A DNA stretch of 64,000 nt from Acidobacteriota bacterium (GCA_019639175.1 JAHBSK010000007.1:124001-188000), one strand, 5' to 3'. Shown: positions 16,726 through 26,615, numbered from the stretch's first letter. The notes: generated by a model from the sequence alone, not told the origin. Numbers and translations are program-made.

Positions 16726-18894
16726 CTATTCAATCACCTCGAACTGAACGAACTGTGTCGCCGTCGCATATTTGTCCTTTGCGACCTCGTCCTTGACCAC
16801 GATCTGCAGAACGTATTCACCAGGTTCCATCTGCTCCGCCAAACTTAACGCTCCGGTAGATTTTAGCCGTCTCAGGTCAGACTGGCCTGTCAGCTCTAAC
16901 AGTTTGGGTTCTCCTTCAAAAACAAGTTTGCCGTTTCTGAAAATTCTGACCCTCGAGTTCACTTTAGGACGCTTAGAAGCGTCCAGAGCTGCCTGATAAA
17001 CTTCATAACCGTACCTAAGGACCATACCGCGCCTGAACTTTCTCAGCGAAGTGTCCCGCATCGGGTCCGATAGTTCTTTGGCCTCACCGCCCGGAATTTC
17101 CGCGGCTTCCCACTCCGCCAAAGTGTTGCCTTGAAGCACAATGCCGGAGACCGAGGGCCTGCCTTTTTTCTTTGGGTTCGGTATCTCCATGAACTGGCTG
17201 GCAGAGCCGACCTTGCCTGACCTTTCATCAACAATGGCGACCCGCATCTGGTAAGCGCCCGGCTTTTTAACCGGAAACGAGACGTTATAGACCAGGCCTT
17301 CGCTGTTGATCTTCTTGAGGAGATGCTCAGGAACTGAGAGTGTATAGCTGCGTCCGTTCTCCTCAACGACCTTGCCGTTCGCATCCATGTTTGCCACGAC
17401 AACGCCAAGACGGACAACCCATTTATCCTCAGCCTCGCGCATAAATTCGAGATCATTTCCGTTTATATGCAGCAGCGTCCTGATATAATTCCCTTTCGCA
17501 TCGTCATTGGCATAAAGTGCGTTCATACTAAGCTCGATGTCATTGACGGCGAATGGCGACATCAAAGCCTTGCCGATGCGTTGCTGCGGCGTCATATCCT
17601 CCGCCGGCGGTTTTCTTATATTCTCATCTGCCACATTGAAAAAACCGCTCCGATACCTGACAACGGCATCGGGGCGGTTCACTTTTATCACAATGCGGTT
17701 ATAACGGAGCTTTTTCGGGTCAAAGGTCTCGTCCTCCGGCTCATATGCCAGCAGATAATAGCTGTGATCCTCCATCACGCGGCGAACTCCGCCCATGATG
17801 TCGTTATTGTTGACCACGGCAAATCCGCCGGTTTCCCTGGCCAATTCACGAAGAGCGGCCTGCGTCTCAAACAGATCGCTGCTGCGCTCCGAAAGCATCC
17901 GGTTCGTTCTTTCGATGCTCGGGTTGACGATATCATCCGCTGCGGTAAATCCGGTATAGACCAGCCCGCGCGGGTCTATTGTGTAAAAGACCACTGAAGA
18001 TCGGTTGGCTACGTCGATCAGCTTTCGCATAAAAGCCGCTACGGTCCCGCCGCCGGACAATTCGGTGTTGTTCCGTGCGATTGCCCTGAAACCATCCGAA
18101 AAAAGTATCACTGATTTTCGTCCCGGCAGCTCGCCCATGCCTTCGACGATAAAGCGAAGCGCTCCGAGCGACCCGGCAGCAAAACTGCTGGAACGAAAAT
18201 CATCAAAACCCTGATTGAATTCCCTTTCGCGTTCCAGATCTTCTTCCGAAACAGATGTGTCGCCCATCGCCTGCAGTTGTTCCAGCATTGTCGGCCCGAT
18301 CGGTGCAAAAGCACTGATACCGCCGCTGCCCCTCGGATACCACCTTACTTTTTCAATTGCCGCATTCAATATCCGGCGGTCGCCGGTGAACTGCTGCAGG
18401 GCGCCGACACCGGCTGACGTTCGGACTATGGCGACCATGTCGCCGTCCTGCATCTGCTCGTCAACAAATCGCTTCAATGCCCGTCGTGTTTGATAGGAAC
18501 TCTCAAATGAAAGCGTGAGATCATCAACGACAAGAGCTATCGTTCGCCTGACCGCTTCGGGACGAATTGGCAGGACAGGCGGCGGGGCGAGCGGATCGGC
18601 CGGTTTACGTCCCTGTTCACGGCTCTCGCCTGCCCGCGTTGCGGTGATATATGACAGGCCCGAAACACGCTGTTCGCGGCCGTTCTCATAGATCGTGAAA
18701 TCCTCCGGCTTCAGCCCCGTTATCGGCTTGCCTTTTTTATCGGTAACGGTAACGTCCAGTTGGATCAGCGTCGTGGTGATCTTGACGACATCTTCGTCCT
18801 CGACAGGTGTCGGCGATGGGGCAGGAAGCGTCTGTCCGAACCCGAACACACAGCAACCGGCAATGACGGTGAAGAGCAATGTAAGGCGTTTCAT
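16726..18894 (-). CDS. Secreted VWFA-related protein (acidobacterial VWFA domain)
   Basis: 722 residues: signal peptide (1-20), a short Pro linker, a beta-rich N-terminal domain with the typical IQLDVTVTDKKGKPITGL and DFTIYENG motifs, then a VWA domain. In the VWA domain the usual DxSxS metal motif is replaced by VVDDLTLSFESS, so the canonical MIDAS is not intact. The C-terminal half (about 430-722) is beta-rich. The layout matches the VWFA-related domain family expanded in Acidobacteriota. It probably functions in the periplasm or outside the cell in protein binding. It is encoded opposite to the peptidase cluster; the 270 bp between them (16456-16725) hold only weak inverted repeats. Confidence 0.85.
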   Translation of the reverse strand: MKRLTLLFTVIAGCCVFGFGQTLPAPSPTPVEDEDVVKITTTLIQLDVTVTDKKGKPITGLKPEDFTIYENGREQRVSGLSYITATRAGESREQGRKPADPLAPPPVLPIRPEAVRRTIALVVDDLTLSFESSYQTRRALKRFVDEQMQDGDMVAIVRTSAGVGALQQFTGDRRILNAAIEKVRWYPRGSGGISAFAPIGPTMLEQLQAMGDTSVSEEDLEREREFNQGFDDFRSSSFAAGSLGALRFIVEGMGELPGRKSVILFSDGFRAIARNNTELSGGGTVAAFMRKLIDVANRSSVVFYTIDPRGLVYTGFTAADDIVNPSIERTNRMLSERSSDLFETQAALRELARETGGFAVVNNNDIMGGVRRVMEDHSYYLLAYEPEDETFDPKKLRYNRIVIKVNRPDAVVRYRSGFFNVADENIRKPPAEDMTPQQRIGKALMSPFAVNDIELSMNALYANDDAKGNYIRTLLHINGNDLEFMREAEDKWVVRLGVVVANMDANGKVVEENGRSYTLSVPEHLLKKINSEGLVYNVSFPVKKPGAYQMRVAIVDERSGKVGSASQFMEIPNPKKKGRPSVSGIVLQGNTLAEWEAAEIPGGEAKELSDPMRDTSLRKFRRGMVLRYGYEVYQAALDASKRPKVNSRVRIFRNGKLVFEGEPKLLELTGQSDLRRLKSTGALSLAEQMEPGEYVLQIVVKDEVAKDKYATATQFVQFEVIE

Positions 18895-19065
18895 ATAATG
18901 ACAGCTCCGGCCAAAACGTCATTGACATACATCTTTTCTGACGCAAGGCGAATCTCTATTATGATATTACTATAAGTGACGCTCATGAGAGGCCGGTTTG
19001 AGGAGAGATGGCGTCACCCGGTTCAGTTATACTTTACGGAAATATTTATAGCATATTTGATACCT

Positions 19066-21369
19066 ATGTCCATAAAAGTTTTTTGCTCATTGGCTTCAAC
19101 CGCGTTCCTTGTCGTTATCACGGCCGTAAGCTGTTCGGCACAGCCGAATGAGCGGCAGGCGCTTGAAGATCTGCGGCGGCTGACCGCCGGAGGACAGATG
19201 CCTGCCGAATCGGTGGCGGCTGACATCGAAAAACGCTTTGCCGAAACCAGAACGGGTTCTTTGGCAAAACTGCTGCGGGCAAGGATACGTTTTGAGAACA
19301 AGGATTTTGCCGGAGCAGCCGCGATCCTTGATTCGAACGAATTTGCACAACGCACAAACCTTGCCGATCACGCCCTATGGCTGCGCGGACGCTCGCTGCA
19401 AAACGCCGGCGATCACCGCAATGCAATGGACGTTTTCTTAGCTCTTGTGTCATCTTACCCTGATTCCCTTCGGACAAGAGAAGCAAAACTTGCGTGGGCG
19501 GATTCTGCAATAAACGCAGGCGAGGCCGCTCGCGTCCCGGCGTTCCTTGCGGAACTGAACAAGGAACATTCCGCCGGAGCAATGCTGCTTACGGCAAAAG
19601 CCTATGAGGCAGCGGGCGATCAGGCACAGGCACTGACCTTTTATCGCCGGACATACTTTTACGGAGCCGGAACCGACGCCGCAAAAGAAGCCGAAGCAAA
19701 ACTGACCGCGCTCACACAACCGCTGACACCTGCCAATGCCGAGGAAGCGGCGGCACGCGCCGAAAGATTATTTGCGGCAAAGGCCTATGCCGATGCCGAA
19801 AAGGCATACGCCGAGCTTTTGACAAAATATCCCGCAGAGGCAACGCCAAAGGTGCATCTGAACCGCCTGATGACCTTTGTCGGCCTCAAGAAAATGCCCG
19901 ATGCTCATCTGGCCTTCAACGCGATCCCGTCAACCGCGCCGGAAAAGGAAAAAGGCTATTACGAACTCATTGTCGGCTATGCGAGGAACCGTTCGTGGAC
20001 AAACGCCCGCCAGATGGCGGACGAGATGCGGGCAAAGATGCCGAACGCACCATTGACCGTAAAGACGTGGGTCGATGCCGGTTACGCCGCACGTGACGCC
20101 AAAAATAAAGGCGAGGAAACGCATTTTCTGCGAACCGCACTGATAAATTATCCGCAGGCCGTCGAGGTCGCCGGAGCGCAATTTGAACTGGCATGGCTGG
20201 AACACGAGGCAAAAAATCATTCGCGCGCCGCTGATATGCTCACCGAACATCTCGCCCGCTATGCTGATAAAGATACAAGCAATCGCGGCCGCGCCGGATA
20301 TTGGTCAGCACGCAACGCGGAAAAGGCAGGCCGCTTTGCAGATGCCTGCGTGCTGTATGACGCTGTCGTCTATCGCTATTCGGCGAATTGGTACGGGCAC
20401 ATCGGCTTTGAACGGTTGACGGCCCTTCGCGGACGCGGACAATGTCAGACTACTCCGGAATTTCCCGCAGGGTCGCTCGTGCCGCAGGCTGCCGCCAATC
20501 TGAAAAGCGTCACGGTCGCGCCGGAAACCGCAAAAGAAGCCGAACTGGCCCGCACGATGAAAAGCGAAGAGCTTGGCACCATCGGCATCTTTGACTGGGC
20601 AATGGAGGAGCTTCGCGAAGCGCAGAAAACGGCGCAAAATTCACCAAAGATAAACCTCGCTCTGGCACAGATCTATCAAATGCGCGGCGACAACGTCAAC
20701 GCCTTGCTGACGCTGGCAAAAAGCTATCCCGATTATGCACAGATGTTCCCAGAGGAAATGGGACGCGAGGAATGGACGATCTTTTATCCGCACATGGCGT
20801 GGGAGCAGATAACATCGTGGGCAAAACACCGGAACCTGGATATTTATCTCGTTGCCGGGTTGATCCGGCAGGAATCGGTATTTAATCCGAACGCACGCTC
20901 ATCGGCAAACGCATACGGCCTGATGCAGTTGCTTGTCCCGACCGCTCAGATGATGGCGCGAAAGAACGGTTCGACCGCCCGTGTCACCGGCGGCAGAGAT
21001 CTTTATCAACCGGCCCTGAATATCGAACTCGGCACAGCCTACATGCGTGAACAGCTAGATAAATACGGACGCATCGAATACATGGCCGTCGCCTATAACG
21101 CCGGGCCGGGCCGCGTCGTGACATGGCGAAGAACGCTTCCGATGGAAATGGACGAATTTGTCGAGGCAATTCCCTTTCGCGAAACAAAAGGCTACGTTCA
21201 GGGCATCATCCGCAACACCGCCCAATATCGCCGCCTCTATGACGAGAACGGCAGCTTCAAACCAAACGTCGGCTCACGCCCGATAAGAGCGGAAATAGAC
21301 AACCTGCCGCGCGAACAGTTCACCGCCGAATTCCCCGAGATCGTCCTCGACCGGCGAAGCGGTGAATGA
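19066..21369 (+). CDS. Soluble lytic murein transglycosylase (Slt70-like) with helical repeats
   Basis: 767 residues. An N-terminal export signal (1-25, ending near VSCSAQ) is followed by a long alpha-helical TPR-like superhelix (about 30-560) and a C-terminal SLT domain. The catalytic Glu603 is in LIRQESVFNP, followed by AYGLMQL and VAYNAGPGRV, the standard family 1 lysozyme-like signatures. It cleaves the MurNAc-GlcNAc bond in peptidoglycan, giving 1,6-anhydro products, in the periplasm. The frame extends upstream, but the ATG at 19066 is the one followed by the signal sequence. It is transcribed towards the convergent DPP-IV gene. Confidence 0.9.
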   Translation: MSIKVFCSLASTAFLVVITAVSCSAQPNERQALEDLRRLTAGGQMPAESVAADIEKRFAETRTGSLAKLLRARIRFENKDFAGAAAILDSNEFAQRTNLADHALWLRGRSLQNAGDHRNAMDVFLALVSSYPDSLRTREAKLAWADSAINAGEAARVPAFLAELNKEHSAGAMLLTAKAYEAAGDQAQALTFYRRTYFYGAGTDAAKEAEAKLTALTQPLTPANAEEAAARAERLFAAKAYADAEKAYAELLTKYPAEATPKVHLNRLMTFVGLKKMPDAHLAFNAIPSTAPEKEKGYYELIVGYARNRSWTNARQMADEMRAKMPNAPLTVKTWVDAGYAARDAKNKGEETHFLRTALINYPQAVEVAGAQFELAWLEHEAKNHSRAADMLTEHLARYADKDTSNRGRAGYWSARNAEKAGRFADACVLYDAVVYRYSANWYGHIGFERLTALRGRGQCQTTPEFPAGSLVPQAAANLKSVTVAPETAKEAELARTMKSEELGTIGIFDWAMEELREAQKTAQNSPKINLALAQIYQMRGDNVNALLTLAKSYPDYAQMFPEEMGREEWTIFYPHMAWEQITSWAKHRNLDIYLVAGLIRQESVFNPNARSSANAYGLMQLLVPTAQMMARKNGSTARVTGGRDLYQPALNIELGTAYMREQLDKYGRIEYMAVAYNAGPGRVVTWRRTLPMEMDEFVEAIPFRETKGYVQGIIRNTAQYRRLYDENGSFKPNVGSRPIRAEIDNLPREQFTAEFPEIVLDRRSGE

Positions 21370-21378
21370 CCTGGATCA

Positions 21379-21460
21379 ATAGGACAGATAGGACAAATAG
21401 GACGAATGTGAACCGCATACTTTACGGTCACATTTGTCCTATCAGTCCCATAAGTCCTAT
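21379..21460. terminator. Long imperfect inverted repeat built of ATAGGAC units between convergent genes
   Basis: The left arm (21379-21415) and right arm (21425-21460) pair over about 36 bases with few mismatches. Each arm is itself made of repeated ATAGGAC-type units about 10-11 bp apart. Lying between the 3' ends of the transglycosylase (+) and the DPP-IV gene (-), it could terminate transcription from both sides. Confidence 0.6.
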
Positions 21461-21471
21461 ATTCCTCCCTG

Positions 21472-23730
21472 TCACAGATTCCGCAGAATAAAATCCGTTA
21501 TCATCGTGTACATGTGGTATTGCTGGTTCGGATCGACGACGCCGTGGCGTTGGGTCGGGTAGAGCATCAGGTCAAATTGTTTGCCGTGTTTTTGCAATTC
21601 GTTGACAAGCTGGATCGTGTTTTGCTGATGGACGTTGTCGTCCATGATACCGTGTATGAGGAGTATGCGTCCGTGCAGGTTCTTGGCGGCCTTGACGACC
21701 GATGTGCTTTCGTAACCGGCCGGATTGCTCTTTGGCGTCTGCATAAAACGTTCCGTGTAGATCGAATCGTAGAGATGCCAATCCGTGACCGAACCGCCGG
21801 CGATACCGGCCTTGAAAATATTGCTGTGGGTCATGGCGTAACCGGTCATAAATCCGCCGTAGCTCCAGCCCCAAATGCCGATGCGTTCGCCGTCAACATA
21901 CGGCAGCGACTTTAGATAATTGATGCCGTCCTCGATGTCGCGAAGCTCCAGCCTGCCCATCTGCCGATAGACGGGCCATGTCGATTCCTCGCCTTTGCCG
22001 CTGGCGGTGCGGTTGTCGCACATCCAGATGATGTAGCCTTTTTGCGCCAACATCTGATGCCACATATAGCGATTGCCGCCCCACGAATTTCTCACCTGCG
22101 GAGCGTGCGGTCCGGCGTAGGTGTATTGCAGAACGGGATATTTTTTTGACGGATCAAAATCAGGCGGCTTTATCATCATCGCTTCCATCTCGAAACCGTC
22201 ACGCGTTCTTACCTTCATAAACTCAGGCTCTCCGAGCTTGAATTCATTTAGAACATCGACCTGATTGTTATTGAGGATGCGTTCAAGTTCGCCGTCGGCG
22301 CGAAAGAGCCGCTGCTGCGGAGGCGTGTTCACATCGCTCCAGTTATGAACGTAATGCGTGAACGTGCTGTTGAACGACGCCGAATGATTTCCGCCGCCGA
22401 CCGAGATACGCTGTATTTCACCTCCGTTTATGGAAACACGGTAAATATTTTCAGCGATATGATTGTCCTTTGTCGCCGAAAAATAGACCCAGCCGTTTGT
22501 CTCGTCAACACCGTAAAATGAACGCACTTCCCATTTGCCGTCGGTCAACTGGCGATAAAGATTTCCTTTGGCGTCGTAATGATAAAGATGCTTCCAGCCA
22601 TTGCGCGCCGATTGCCAGATGCTGCTGCCATCCGACAAGAATTTCGGATCGCCGTAAACCTCGACCCATGCTGCGGTCGTTTCGGTAAAAAGCTTTTTGA
22701 CCTTGCCGTCAACCGCCGCAGAATTTACATCCAAAAATGTCTGTTCGCGGTTCAGCGCCTGAAAGATCACGCTTTCGCTGTCCGGCGTCCACGCCACGCG
22801 GCCTATCAGAATATCGTCGGGTTTATAGGCTTTCAGATCGGCAAATTTTACATTGTCGCCTATGCGTTGAATGCCCGCCGGCAGCCTGTCGCCGACACCG
22901 GGAACGTTTCTCACGTTAGGCACACGCGAGCTTTTCGTCACGTCGGCAATGCCGAGCTGCACGAGCGGATTCGGGTCGCCCGCCTTCGGGTAACGCGTCT
23001 TTTCCGTTCCGGGATCATTCGTCACTTCGTTCGAGAGAATGAATTCCGGCACCGGCGAATCATCCAGCCGCAAAAACGCGATGTGGCGCGAATCCGGCGA
23101 CCACCAGTAACCGCGATTGTTGCCGCGTCCGTAAAGTTCCTCTTCATAGACCCAGACGAGATAGCCGTTGTGAATGCGTTCGGTGCCGTCGCGCGTCAGG
23201 CGTTTTTCCTCTGCTTTTTCGACATCAACCACGTAAAGATCGTTGCCGCGAACAAAGCTGACCCAGCGGCCGTCAGGGCTGAAATCCTGCTCGACCTCAG
23301 GCTCTTTTGTGTCGGTCAGACGCTTCATCCTGCCCGAAGCGATGTCGTAATGCCAAAGGTCATTTGCATGATTGAGCAGTATCGCCGTTTCGCCTTTGTT
23401 GAAATGCAGCGTGATCGAAACCGAAAGCCTTTCCGCCAAATACCGCTCCAGCCCTGCGGTCGAAACAAGCGCCGAAGCGAACCTTGCGCTGTCAAAATAT
23501 GGCTCGGCTTCGCCTGTGATGGCATTTACCCGCACAAGTCGTCCGCCCTGCATCTGCTTGAACGAACGCCCGTCCGGCGCCCATGTAAGACGCGTCGGGC
23601 CGCCGCCGAAAGGAACGCGGCGGGACATCTCAGGACTAAAAATGTCGTCAAGCGTCAGCAGGCGCTCCTGCGCGGGAACGTTGATGAAAAGAAACAGGAA
23701 CGCAGCGGCAAGCAGTGTAAGTTTTCTCAT
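21472..23730 (-). CDS. Secreted S9 prolyl oligopeptidase family peptidase, dipeptidyl-peptidase IV type
   Basis: 752 residues: signal peptide (1-20, ending NVPAQ), DPP-IV N-terminal beta-propeller (about 40-490) and C-terminal alpha/beta-hydrolase domain. The nucleophile is Ser623 in GIWGWSYGGF, with the Asp in HGIMDDNVH and the His in TQRHGV near the C-terminus. The propeller contains LVWVYEEELYGRG; the Glu pair there binds the substrate N-terminus in DPP-IV enzymes, so release of X-Pro/X-Ala dipeptides is likely. It probably acts in the periplasm in peptide use. The ATG at 23730 starts the signal sequence. It may be read from a weak promoter in 23731-23825. Confidence 0.9.
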   Translation of the reverse strand: MRKLTLLAAAFLFLFINVPAQERLLTLDDIFSPEMSRRVPFGGGPTRLTWAPDGRSFKQMQGGRLVRVNAITGEAEPYFDSARFASALVSTAGLERYLAERLSVSITLHFNKGETAILLNHANDLWHYDIASGRMKRLTDTKEPEVEQDFSPDGRWVSFVRGNDLYVVDVEKAEEKRLTRDGTERIHNGYLVWVYEEELYGRGNNRGYWWSPDSRHIAFLRLDDSPVPEFILSNEVTNDPGTEKTRYPKAGDPNPLVQLGIADVTKSSRVPNVRNVPGVGDRLPAGIQRIGDNVKFADLKAYKPDDILIGRVAWTPDSESVIFQALNREQTFLDVNSAAVDGKVKKLFTETTAAWVEVYGDPKFLSDGSSIWQSARNGWKHLYHYDAKGNLYRQLTDGKWEVRSFYGVDETNGWVYFSATKDNHIAENIYRVSINGGEIQRISVGGGNHSASFNSTFTHYVHNWSDVNTPPQQRLFRADGELERILNNNQVDVLNEFKLGEPEFMKVRTRDGFEMEAMMIKPPDFDPSKKYPVLQYTYAGPHAPQVRNSWGGNRYMWHQMLAQKGYIIWMCDNRTASGKGEESTWPVYRQMGRLELRDIEDGINYLKSLPYVDGERIGIWGWSYGGFMTGYAMTHSNIFKAGIAGGSVTDWHLYDSIYTERFMQTPKSNPAGYESTSVVKAAKNLHGRILLIHGIMDDNVHQQNTIQLVNELQKHGKQFDLMLYPTQRHGVVDPNQQYHMYTMITDFILRNL

Positions 23731-23825
23731 ATCGTTTTCGTCAGTCCAAGAGGTGATCTTTGACTTGAATGATACGCGAAAATGTTTTGCCGGAGCAAAC
23801 CCATAGAGCCGCTGACCAACAGCCG

Positions 23826-25061
23826 TCAAGCCTCGTAACCCGCCTCGCGAAGCGCCTGTTCGTCAGATATGCCGATCTGTTTTCGCAGGAGGATGTTCTC
23901 AAGTTCCTCGCGTTCGGAAAGGCGGGCCGGATCTTCCCAACGCGTTGTCGGAAATACGACGCCGTGGCCTTCCACGCGGAGCGCGAACGCCATCGCTTCG
24001 GCCCACGTCTGCCCAAAAACGGCCTGTCTTTCGCGCACCTTTGCGATAAAACGCGTTTCCGATTTTCGCAACGCCTCGCCGCTTGGGAAACTTCGCGAAT
24101 TTGGCAAAAGATAATACATCGGCGTTCCGGTAACGGATGCAATATCGACGCGAAAGCTGTCCTTTACTTTCAGGAACTGATCGAGGTCGGCCGTGTTAAA
24201 ATCACCAAACCGTGCCTCCGGATTTTGCGCCAGCCAGAGGTGATCGACACCCGCTTTGAAAGGAGCGACGGGCTGGCCGTCATTGTCATATTCGATCTCA
24301 ATGCCCGCCGCCCAACGCTGGCGATACGCCGAAAATTCCATCGCCACGAGCATGTCCAGAACGGCCTTGTTCATTCCGTCCTGCACCGGTATCGCCGCTT
24401 CCAGTTCCGAACGGCCAAACGAGCCGATGTCCGCATTATTTGCAAAATGAAACACCGGCACAACGCCGTAAGGGTTTGGGATGGCGTCGCGATAGCGGAC
24501 AAATTGTCCGGCGTCGGCCAAAATGCCTTCGGATGGTTTTGCCGTAATAAAGCGCTCGATGCGGTCGGGGTAAAAGATGTTCAGCCGCGTGTGGCGTCCG
24601 AGCGTCCGCCAGTATTTTGCCGCCCACAGCACCTTGCCCGCGTTCTCTTCGTCATAGGCAACGGTGCAGTTTGCGGCACGGTTCGGATAAACCGCCGCGC
24701 GGCCCGCGTCGTCCGGCCAGACGATGACGTATGCATCGCCCGTGACCAGAGCTTCGCGATGTACCTCGCCCGCACGTATCGGCAAACGGTTTCGCCGCCA
24801 AATGCGGTCTGTTTCGACAGCCAACGCGCCGTTCTCCGGCAAAAATCCCGTGACGCGCAGCTTGTCGCGAACGGCATCACAGACCGCCGGGCAAAGATTG
24901 AGCGCAAATTCGCGAAAGAGCGAGCCAAACGTGTTGGCGAACTTTTCAGTCGCGAACGCCAGGTCATGATCGCCGCGATAGTATCGCTCGTTCCTTGCAT
25001 AAACGGGCGCCGCCGCTCGGAAATTATGTATCGCTTCTTCAATATGTTCTTTCATAAGCAT
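23826..25061 (-). CDS. Phage portal protein (SPP1 gp6-like)
   Basis: 411 residues matching the SPP1 Gp6-like/actinophage portal type: an N-terminal RNERYYRGDHDLAFATEKF region, a central ALVTGDAYVIVWPD segment, and PNPYGVVPVFHFAN. Helices follow around FRVDIASVTGTPMYYLLP and the SFPSGEALRKSETRF motif typical of portal stems. It would form the dodecameric DNA entry vertex of the head. A start two codons in (second Met) is equally possible. It is the last gene of the minus-strand head block. Confidence 0.8.
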   Translation of the reverse strand: MLMKEHIEEAIHNFRAAAPVYARNERYYRGDHDLAFATEKFANTFGSLFREFALNLCPAVCDAVRDKLRVTGFLPENGALAVETDRIWRRNRLPIRAGEVHREALVTGDAYVIVWPDDAGRAAVYPNRAANCTVAYDEENAGKVLWAAKYWRTLGRHTRLNIFYPDRIERFITAKPSEGILADAGQFVRYRDAIPNPYGVVPVFHFANNADIGSFGRSELEAAIPVQDGMNKAVLDMLVAMEFSAYRQRWAAGIEIEYDNDGQPVAPFKAGVDHLWLAQNPEARFGDFNTADLDQFLKVKDSFRVDIASVTGTPMYYLLPNSRSFPSGEALRKSETRFIAKVRERQAVFGQTWAEAMAFALRVEGHGVVFPTTRWEDPARLSEREELENILLRKQIGISDEQALREAGYEA

Positions 25062-25078
25062 TCAAAGTTTTTCGGCGT

Positions 25079-25402
25079 TCATATCCTGACCGTCAGCCGG
25101 CATTTCGCCGCGTAGATCGCCGCCATTTTGCGGCAATTATCAAAGACCTGAGAGGTGACGATGCCCGATTCGGGCGGTTCGATCTCCGTCATCGCCGAGG
25201 CACGGGCCGCCTTGATAAGCCAGCCGTCTGCCGCCGCTTTGTTAAGGTCAAACGTCGGCACCCAACTGTCATTTGCCGGTTCATTGCCGTTCTCATCGGC
25301 GATGCTGGCTGCGTTCAGCAGATCCTCGACCTCTATTTCGGTGAGCGCGGGTTCCGTCTCCCACGCCGTCAACAGTTTCAGTTTTTCAAGTGCGTTTTCC
25401 AT
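25079..25402 (-). CDS. Small phage-island protein, possibly head completion or connector
   Basis: 107 residues. The N-terminal half is acidic and helical (LTEIEVEDLLNAASIAD), followed by a Trp-containing segment and a C-terminal CRKMAAIYAAKCRLTVRI. No family recognised. Its position between portal and capsid genes, with a 17-bp gap to the portal gene, suggests a structural or connector role. That is inference. Confidence 0.5.
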   Translation of the reverse strand: MENALEKLKLLTAWETEPALTEIEVEDLLNAASIADENGNEPANDSWVPTFDLNKAAADGWLIKAARASAMTEIEPPESGIVTSQVFDNCRKMAAIYAAKCRLTVRI

Positions 25403-25532
25403 AACTATTTGTCAGTTGTCATTTGTCCGTTGTCATTTGTCCTTTGATCTTGGGTCTTTGGTCTTGGGTTTTGGGTCTGGAAGCAAGATCTTGGAAATTT
25501 AATAGATCCCCGAACCTGCTCCAGACCGCGAA

Positions 25533-25658
25533 CCAAGGACTAATGACAAATGACCAAGGACTAATGACAAATGACCAAGGACTAATGACAAATGACCAAG
25601 AACAAATGACCAATGACCAAGAACAAATGACCAATGACCAAGGACTAAGGACAAATGA
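25533..25658. repeat. Tandem 21-bp repeat (three 7-bp modules) inside the phage island
   Basis: Six 21-bp units built from CCAATGA-like heptamers (CCAAGGA, CTAATGA, CAAATGA). The first three units are identical; the last three have diverged. Related GTCATTTGTCC heptamers in reverse orientation lie upstream at 25411-25441, so the whole 25403-25674 gap between capsid and connector genes is repeat DNA. The translated minus strand (VICSWSLV... repeats) is a by-product. Confidence 0.85.
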
Positions 25659-25674
25659 CTTCCTTCAGACTCTG

Positions 25675-26526
25675 CTACTCCTTATCCGCAATCAGCATAG
25701 CCAGAGCGTATGGCCTGACAACTTTGGTGCCGTAAACATGCAGGCCTTTTACGGCATCGCCGAAACGCTTTTCGGGTTTGTATGCCTGAAAATCCAGCAC
25801 CTGCTCAACATACGCCGTCGCTATCGAATGCCCGGCGATGATCTTGTACGCCTCGCCCTCGCTGTTCGGAACGTTGTTCGATTTCAGGATGGTGAAACCG
25901 GCGGCCTCGCCGACCTGTCCGTTCGCCAGGCGACGGTCCGAACGCAGCGTCCCTGCGTTGATAAAACGGTCATCCTTTAAAAGCATTCCGTGAAACCATG
26001 CCGGAACGACGACAAACCTGCCCTCGATGGGCGTATTCGCTTCATCCAGCAAAACACCAAGATCGACCAGATATTCGTATGCCGATTCGGGTGTCGGCAC
26101 TTCAGGCGTGCCTTCGCTGCCGATGGTGTTTCCGGAATCCACGGCGCTCTCCATTGCCGCCGCCAAAAATGTGTCCGACGCATCGCGAAGCGCCCACGCC
26201 GAACGCCGCATCGCTTCATCCAGAACATTGACGTTCTGCTGCGCTCGGTCGATGGAATCCACAAAGAAGTTGAAATATTTTGCCTGATCTATGTTCAGCG
26301 TCTGTTGCGAATCGGTCAGAACCTCAGGATCGCTGATGTCCGTGTTCTTTGTGTAATCGCCGATGCTCACATCGCCGATGGATCCGATGCGGACCGTGCT
26401 GCCCGCTTCTCTGATCTCGCCCTCATGATCGCGATTGACGACCTGTGGCTGGCCGTAAACGAGGGTCTTTTCCAATGCCGTGAGCAGCCGCGCCGCCCAA
26501 ACCGAAGGTATGAAATTCAATGCCAT
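25675..26526 (-). CDS. Phage major capsid (coat) protein, P22-like
   Basis: 283 residues. The N-terminus NFIPSVWAARLL and the following GSTVRIGSIGDVSIGDYT, then a long helix with AKYFNFFVDSIDRAQ and DEAMRRSAWALRDASD, resemble P22-type coat proteins with the HK97 fold. FVVVPAWFHGMLLKD and GFTILKSNNVP are typical A-domain segments of such coats. It would assemble the icosahedral shell together with the scaffold-like protein encoded just upstream. Confidence 0.8.
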   Translation of the reverse strand: MALNFIPSVWAARLLTALEKTLVYGQPQVVNRDHEGEIREAGSTVRIGSIGDVSIGDYTKNTDISDPEVLTDSQQTLNIDQAKYFNFFVDSIDRAQQNVNVLDEAMRRSAWALRDASDTFLAAAMESAVDSGNTIGSEGTPEVPTPESAYEYLVDLGVLLDEANTPIEGRFVVVPAWFHGMLLKDDRFINAGTLRSDRRLANGQVGEAAGFTILKSNNVPNSEGEAYKIIAGHSIATAYVEQVLDFQAYKPEKRFGDAVKGLHVYGTKVVRPYALAMLIADKE

Positions 26527-26615
26527 GTTTTTTTTCCTTAATTGTTGTTCCGCCGGATCGGCGGGAAATGATGTGTGTCAAAACCGATGCTCAGTACGGC
26601 GTGCCGACCGTGTGG

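Noticed and set aside
22579-23763. 394-codon open frame antisense to the S9 peptidase
   Set aside because: Long only because of the GC-rich codon bias of the real gene on the other strand; no motif or start signal.
25419-25634. 71-codon frame with SWSFVIS repeats
   Set aside because: It is the translation of the 21-bp tandem repeat and has no ribosome site.
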